A stretch of 5,548 bases of DNA. Origin: JAJBWD01 sp041670885 (GTDB taxonomy: Bacteria; Bacillota; Clostridia; Clostridiales; Clostridiaceae). The stretch spans positions 1-5,548 of the forward strand of contig JBAXYJ010000191.1 in NCBI GenBank assembly GCA_041670885.1. The letters run 5' to 3'. Each line of letters starts with the position of its first letter. Positions within the stretch are counted from its first letter, which is position 1. The notes under the pieces are model-generated. The model was not told where the DNA came from. It ran no database searches and saw only the letters and a program-made list of their open reading frames with translations. The position numbers and the translations under genes were made by a program. Below are positions 5,548 through 5,548 of the stretch, in pieces.

Positions 5548-5548
5548 G

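Overview
The window looks like a chromosomal segment of a low-GC Gram-positive bacterium, most likely a member of the Clostridia. The sequence is A/T rich, ribosome binding sites are strong AGGAGG-type sites, and the gene order rplS-lepB-rbgA(ylqF)-rnhB is the one usual in Clostridia (Bacillus has rplS-ylqF-rnhB). A type IV pilus motor gene pair lies next to it. No tRNA, rRNA, CRISPR array, insertion sequence or phage gene was seen.

Right part (about 2941-5548, minus strand): a housekeeping block. It begins with a short leader containing a hairpin. Then come rplS (ribosomal protein bL19), an intrinsic terminator that starts at the rplS stop codon, lepB (type I signal peptidase, TTG start), rbgA (circularly permuted GTPase for 50S assembly) and rnhB (RNase HII). 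The lepB, rbgA and rnhB genes are packed stop-to-start and are probably translationally coupled. rplS and rbgA share a large-subunit theme; lepB serves secretion and rnhB genome maintenance.

Middle (about 2345-2940): a single plus-strand gene of the YraN/UPF0102 family. It converges on rnhB and diverges from the pilus genes. In related genomes this gene usually follows rnhB on the same strand; here it is inverted and clearly more A/T rich than its neighbours. A 13-bp hairpin covering its stop codon lies in the convergent gap. A nested A/T-rich dyad lies in the divergent promoter region.

Left part (1-2344, minus strand): pilB, the hexameric assembly ATPase of a type IV pilus or related type II secretion system, followed 20 bases later by the first half of pilC, the inner-membrane platform protein, which runs off the window edge. 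PilB begins with two perfectly spaced 24-residue motifs separated by 5 residues. This is the signature of the MshEN cyclic-di-GMP binding domain, so the motor is probably gated directly by c-di-GMP.

The protein families are all known. The points most worth a second look are the MshEN signature on PilB, the inverted A/T-rich yraN, the lepB start region with decoy ATGs, and the corrected rplS start.
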